Assembly: GCA_030597435.1 (NCBI GenBank)
Contig: JAUVRV010000061.1
Span: 1-10,078, forward strand
Direction: 5' to 3'
DNA length: 10,078 nt
DNA from: Gemmatimonadales bacterium
GTDB taxonomy: Bacteria > Gemmatimonadota > Gemmatimonadetes > Gemmatimonadales > GWC2-71-9
The position numbers and the translations under genes are program-made. The notes beneath the pieces are model-generated. The model was not told the origin of the DNA, made no database searches, and saw only the letters and a list, made by a program, of their open reading frames with translations. This document shows, in pieces, positions 6,780-10,078 of the stretch; the stretch's first letter is position 1; the number at the start of each line of letters is the position of its first letter.

Positions 6780-6805
6780 GGGCGACAGCGGGCTGCTGTC
6801 TGCCC
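6780..6805 (+). terminator. Strong hairpin after the two-gene unit
   Basis: GGGC plus GACAGC (6780-6789) pair with GCTGTC and GCCC (6795-6800, 6802-6805) around a GGGCT loop, with a single T bulge at 6801. The 10-bp GC-rich stem begins 22 bases after the stop at 6757, where a terminator is expected. Only two T residues follow, so it may instead be a pause or RNA 3'-end protecting structure. Confidence 0.5.
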
Positions 6806-6821
6806 TTGCGATAGAGACAGA

Positions 6822-6960
6822 CACGAAAAAGGGGGTGCCCCGGACAATAGTCTAGCCAGCGTCTAGCGAAGCGGATCGGTCAGTATGTAGAGCGAAGCCT
6901 CGGGTATGCCTTAGCGAGGTGTACCACTTTCAACGCGGGATTGCCGCACGAAAGGGGGTG
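6822..6960 (+). repeat. Repeated CACGAAA(AA)GGGGGTG motif
   Basis: The motif occurs at 6822-6837 with five A residues and again at 6947-6960 with three. Each contains a Shine-Dalgarno-like purine tract. The second copy precedes the ATG at 6968 and probably is a ribosome binding site. The first is followed by CCCC (6838-6841) and no useful start codon. A smaller repeat, AGCGAAGC, occurs between them at 6865-6872 and 6891-6898. Confidence 0.45.
6898..6925 (+). other. Two mutually exclusive stem-loops in the leader
   Basis: GGTATGCC (6903-6910) can pair with GGTGTACC (6918-6925) as an 8-bp stem with two G-U pairs and a 7-base loop. Alternatively CCTCG (6898-6902) can pair with CGAGG (6915-6919). 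The two share bases and cannot both form. The element lies 42 bases before the candidate small gene at 6968. It does not match a riboswitch class that I can recognise. Confidence 0.35.
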
Positions 6961-6967
6961 ACGCGAG

Positions 6968-7033
6968 ATGCTGGGCTTGATCTGTGACATGCTCTGTGCA
7001 TTTATGACTATGACAGGCAACATCAGCTGGTAG
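6968..7033 (+). CDS. Candidate 21-residue small protein or leader peptide
   Basis: An ATG at 6968 follows AAAGGGGGTGA (6951-6961), close to a full anti-Shine-Dalgarno complement, with a 6-base spacer; this is the best ribosome binding site in the window. The frame runs 21 codons to TAG at 7031-7033. The peptide starts MLGLICDMLCAF and ends GNISW. It is hydrophobic, with two cysteines and four methionines including the start, and only one charged residue. The downstream HD-GYP gene begins 33 bases later in the same frame and has no obvious ribosome binding site, so this could be a leader that delivers ribosomes to it, or a small membrane peptide. It may also be chance. No family is recognised. 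Confidence 0.42.
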   Translation: MLGLICDMLCAFMTMTGNISW

Positions 7034-7066
7034 GCATTTCATTCGGGTCACTCCTCGGCTCTCACT

Positions 7067-8398
7067 ATGCGAATCAAGCGCCCTGCAGTATCCACGTATG
7101 TGGTTGCGGTCTGCCTACTGGCAATCGCAATGCTCGTGACGGCAGACTGGGCCGTTCCCGCGACCGACAGGTCGTTCTGGAACGCGTTTGCCGCTCTCGT
7201 GGCGCTGGCTGTGTTCGCTGAGTTCTTTTCCACTCGCTTGAGTGTGAGTACATCCACAACCTCAGTCTCGTTCGTCCCATATATCGCCTCTGTGGTTCTC
7301 CTGGGGCCCGCGTGGGCCATGGTTGTAGCGGGGCTCACGGAGCTGATGGCGGAGACGGTCATCCGTCGCAAGGAGTTCATCAAGATAGTTCACAACACTG
7401 CAAAGGAAATTGTCGCGATCGGTGCGGCTGGAATTCTGTTCTTGTCCCTCGGTGGAGTGCCGTCGATCGATGCATTCGATCCGAGCTTCGTGGCGTTCGG
7501 CTTCTCCGCTGCTGCGTACTTCATTCTGACAAACGGGGCAGTCGTCACAGCAATAGCACTGAGCTCAGGAGTGAGTCTGAGTCAAACCTGGGGTCGACTA
7601 GTCGGTGGAACGATCCTATTCGACCTGTTTGCGAGTTCTTTGGCGTTGCTGCTGGCCTTCCTGTACGTCGAACTTGAGTTGCTTGGACTCTTGTTAGTAA
7701 TCATCCCACTCTTCTTCGTTCGTCACACGAATCAGATCAATCGACAGTTGGAACAGGCGAACCGGGACTTGCTTGAGCTGATGGTGAAGGCTATTGAAGC
7801 GCGAGATCCTTATACCAGTGGGCACTCGCAGCGGGTCGCCAAGATTGCTGGTGAGTTGGCACGTGAAGTGGGCGTCGGGTTCCGGGATGTTGAGGGAATC
7901 ACAACTGCGGCGCTTCTCCACGATGTAGGGAAGATATACGAGGAGTTTGCACCACTGTTGCGGAAGGAAGGTAAACTCACCGAGCACGAACGATTCGTCA
8001 TGGAGTCGCACCCAGCCCGCAGTTCGGAGCTGGTGAGTACTATCTCGAACCTGCGTGGCTATGTGGAGCGTTGTGTACGGCACCATCACGAAAACTATGA
8101 TGGCTCGGGGTACCCACTAGGTCTTTCAGATCGTGAGATACCGCTCGGCGCCAGGATCATAATGATTGCTGACACGACCGATGCAATGACAACCGACCGA
8201 CCCTACCGGAGGGCACTCTCATACGAGAGAGTTGTTGCGGAACTTGACCGATACGCCGGTGCTCAGTTCGATCCGGAGTTGGTTAGGGCATTCAAGCGGA
8301 GCGCTACGATACGTAGCCTTGTTTCCAATCGAGGTCGTCCGACGGCTCCGAGTATGAAGTCGCAGACATCGAAGTGGCGGCTGCGCGTAGCGAAGTAG
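7067..8398 (+). CDS. Membrane-anchored HD-GYP c-di-GMP phosphodiesterase
   Basis: The product is 443 residues. Residues about 10-218 contain six or seven hydrophobic segments (approximately 10-26, 38-53, 67-92, 112-128, 140-165, 178-200, 203-218), forming a polytopic membrane domain like the unnamed ones seen before HD-GYP and GGDEF outputs. A short helical linker (220-240) leads to the HD-GYP domain, about 237-415: 'SGHSQRVA' (H253), 'HDVGK' (H285, D286), 'ESHP' (H315), 'HHENYDGSGYP' (340-350) and 'ADTTDAMTTDRPYR' (368-381). All the metal and signature residues I know for the family are present, so it should hydrolyse c-di-GMP to pGpG or GMP. The last ~30 residues are a basic, probably disordered tail. 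The ATG at 7067 has no clear ribosome binding site, and no other start lies between the in-frame TAG at 7031 and it. Promoter and regulation are not evident. It ends 10 bases from the convergent TPR gene. Confidence 0.9.
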   Translation: MRIKRPAVSTYVVAVCLLAIAMLVTADWAVPATDRSFWNAFAALVALAVFAEFFSTRLSVSTSTTSVSFVPYIASVVLLGPAWAMVVAGLTELMAETVIRRKEFIKIVHNTAKEIVAIGAAGILFLSLGGVPSIDAFDPSFVAFGFSAAAYFILTNGAVVTAIALSSGVSLSQTWGRLVGGTILFDLFASSLALLLAFLYVELELLGLLLVIIPLFFVRHTNQINRQLEQANRDLLELMVKAIEARDPYTSGHSQRVAKIAGELAREVGVGFRDVEGITTAALLHDVGKIYEEFAPLLRKEGKLTEHERFVMESHPARSSELVSTISNLRGYVERCVRHHHENYDGSGYPLGLSDREIPLGARIIMIADTTDAMTTDRPYRRALSYERVVAELDRYAGAQFDPELVRAFKRSATIRSLVSNRGRPTAPSMKSQTSKWRLRVAK

Positions 8399-8408
8399 GC
8401 TTGTCCTC

Positions 8409-10078
8409 CTAGGTCTGCAACGGAGTGTCAAACAGGCGAATCGGAATTTCACCAGCGTCCCACCCTTGAAATGTTCGTGCAACAAGTGCAGCTGCAGACT
8501 CGCCGTTTGCAGGCTCTGGGATTGGATCTAGTCGAACGTGAACTGATGCGAGCCGGGACAGGACGCCGAAAAGGCGTGTCTGTGTGATTTCGTGTACTAC
8601 TGATTCTGAACGGCCCACGCTGTGGCCCTGTTGGGCGCGAACCCACTCCTCGAAGGCTTTGATTTCAAGCCAATGCGCAAGACCGATGGTCGGTTTTAGT
8701 CTTAGTGGGTACAAGCCGTTGTGGAAGCTTGAGGGGTCGTGTCCAGTAGCCCAGAGAAACTGCTGGCGCAAACGCCAGTATTGTCCAATGTCGGGAACCA
8801 GCTGCGCACGACCAGAGACTCTCGACGTGGCTTGATCCAGCAATTCCCAAGCGAGTTCCCTTTGTCCAATTGCCAAGCAAAGATCAGCTCGGGTCAGGAG
8901 GACACTAATCGAGTGCTGCCAAATGCGCGACTGTGCAGCTGCTTTGTTCGCACGATCAAGTAGTTCTTCGGCTTCCACAAAACTCCCGAGCATGATCGTT
9001 AGAATTGCAGCGTTACAATAGATCGCAGTTGGTACTCGTGAGTTGCCTGAATTGCCGAGTAGTCGAGTTGAAGCTGCAAGCACGTCCTTCGCAGCGGAGA
9101 ATTGACCCATTTCGTTGTACACGGCGCCCAAGTTACTGCGGGCATTTGCACTCGCCACGAAATCGCTCGAATTCTCCGCGACGCGCACAGAGTGGCGTAG
9201 AACATTGACCGCCTTCTCAGTCTCTCCCAACTTTGTATAACATATACCAAGGCCGTTCAACGCGCGGTGCAGGTTAGGCTGATGCCCCAGGACTTCGAAT
9301 CCTTGACAGGATTGTGCCAGACTGTCAGTGGCTGCATCAACGTCTCCGTTAGCGAGCCTGCAATAACCGAGTGTGTATAGCGCAAGTGCCCGCACTTCTT
9401 CAGAGCGCGACACCCTTGCAACTCTCTCACAGTCGATCTCGATTTGCTGTATCTCGGTCCACCTCTCCTCCTCACTCGCGATCTCCGCGAGTATCTGTTG
9501 GGAAGTGAGAGCCAGGAGCTGGTCATTGGCCTGAGTTGACATACTCACTGCAGAGGCGGCCACAGCCTGCACGGTCCTGGTGTCACCCAATCTGGCCCGG
9601 TGAAGTGCCTCGGCGCGTAACGTCAGAATCAGCGCCGCGTCGCTTCGTGACGTAGCCTCGTCTATGGACGGGAGTGCGTTAAGGCTCTCTCGAAAGCGCT
9701 GCTGCGCAGATAGAGCTCTCGCCATTAGCATGCCGAGTTGGCTTGATGCCTCGGGAGGACTGTGCGCCAATACCCTCTGCAACGCCCTTTCTGCTTCTCT
9801 GGGGGCGCCCTTGGTAACGGCCAGTTCTGCTCCGACAGACACTGCTTCAACCGCGTCGTTAGTCATGTCGGCCTTGATAAAATGATGAGATGCCTCGAGG
9901 GCCCTCTGGAAGTCGTGCACAGTCCTTGTCTTTGTGAGGAAGCCAGCGAGCCTTGCATGGTGATAGACTCGTGCATCAACTGACATTGCCCTGTACACGA
10001 ATGCCCGATGCAGCTCGTTGCGGTATCCCAGCATCCCGCCCGTGGCGCGCACAATTGCCCTGTCGATCAACTCGAGTA
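8409..10078 (-). CDS. TPR-rich regulator, C-terminal part (probably STAND/SARP-like ATPase)
   Basis: The frame is open through the right edge (in-frame CTC GAG precedes the TTG at 10070), so about 555 C-terminal residues are visible and the true start lies outside. Counting from the TTG at 10070, residues 10-45 have 'YRNELHRAFVYRAMSVDARVYHHARLA', matching the segment after the nucleotide-binding module in MalT/AfsR-type STAND regulators. Helical pairs with TPR spacing follow from about 50 to 415, clearest at 'ALALYTLGYCRLANGDVDAA', 'RALNGLGICYTKLGETEKAV', 'ARSNLGAVYNEMGQFSAAKD' and 'LLTRADLCLAIGQRELAWEL'. The last ~130 residues are not TPR-like and show no LuxR-type helix-turn-helix, so any DNA-binding domain would be at the missing N terminus. 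The protein probably integrates a ligand or protein signal (inference). It converges on the HD-GYP gene and need not be related to it. Confidence 0.75.
   Translation of the reverse strand, partial: LELIDRAIVRATGGMLGYRNELHRAFVYRAMSVDARVYHHARLAGFLTKTRTVHDFQRALEASHHFIKADMTNDAVEAVSVGAELAVTKGAPREAERALQRVLAHSPPEASSQLGMLMARALSAQQRFRESLNALPSIDEATSRSDAALILTLRAEALHRARLGDTRTVQAVAASAVSMSTQANDQLLALTSQQILAEIASEEERWTEIQQIEIDCERVARVSRSEEVRALALYTLGYCRLANGDVDAATDSLAQSCQGFEVLGHQPNLHRALNGLGICYTKLGETEKAVNVLRHSVRVAENSSDFVASANARSNLGAVYNEMGQFSAAKDVLAASTRLLGNSGNSRVPTAIYCNAAILTIMLGSFVEAEELLDRANKAAAQSRIWQHSISVLLTRADLCLAIGQRELAWELLDQATSRVSGRAQLVPDIGQYWRLRQQFLWATGHDPSSFHNGLYPLRLKPTIGLAHWLEIKAFEEWVRAQQGHSVGRSESVVHEITQTRLFGVLSRLASVHVRLDPIPEPANGESAAALVARTFQGWDAGEIPIRLFDTPLQT

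Noticed and set aside
6806..6967. Possible c-di-GMP riboswitch
   Set aside because: The 'GCGAAGCCTC' stretch superficially resembles part of the c-di-GMP-I core, but the other conserved segment (GCAAACC with a GAAA-loop helix) is missing, so I do not call it.
1..10078. Mobile elements, CRISPR arrays, tRNA or rRNA genes
   Set aside because: Reading by eye found no transposase or integrase motifs, no regularly spaced direct repeats, and no tRNA-like T-loop sequence. A covariance-model scan was not possible here.

Overview
The window looks like chromosomal DNA from a GC-rich Gram-negative bacterium, most likely Gemmatimonadota. The argument is by family resemblance only: three tandem secreted proteins carry a carboxypeptidase-regulatory-like domain, and two of them add a TonB-plug-like region ending in a 'CGVVVxW' motif, an architecture I associate with that phylum. 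No rRNA or tRNA is present to confirm it.

Layout from left to right. (1) Positions 1-320, plus strand: the C-terminal end of a sigma-54-type response regulator with a Fis-like helix-turn-helix. (2) Positions 332-3911, minus strand: a tandem set of three exported proteins (3911 to 3096, 2962 to 2063, 2005 to 332). (3) Positions 3912-4298: a divergent, gene-free control region with several inverted repeats, one of CRP/FNR type, and a good sigma-70 promoter pointing right. (4) Positions 4299-6757, plus strand: a two-gene unit joined by a 4-base stop/start overlap. The first gene encodes a ferredoxin domain, a [FeFe]-hydrogenase-like H-cluster domain, a four-cysteine Fe-S domain and a GGDEF diguanylate cyclase domain. 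The second encodes a protein I cannot assign. (5) Positions 6758-7066: a structured intergenic stretch with a terminator-like hairpin, two competing stem-loops, a repeated Shine-Dalgarno-like motif and a candidate 21-codon gene. (6) Positions 7067-8398, plus strand: a membrane-anchored HD-GYP c-di-GMP phosphodiesterase. (7) Positions 8409-10078, minus strand: the C-terminal part of a large TPR-rich regulator that runs off the right edge.

The most interesting part is the centre. A probable c-di-GMP synthase with an iron-sulphur, hydrogenase-derived sensory module sits about 1 kb upstream of a probable c-di-GMP hydrolase. This suggests a locus linking a redox, gas or Fe-S signal to c-di-GMP turnover. 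The cyclase has an intact active-site motif and inhibitory site. The H-cluster domain keeps four candidate ligand cysteines but has changes that argue against ordinary hydrogenase catalysis. The biochemical signal is unknown and is inference here.
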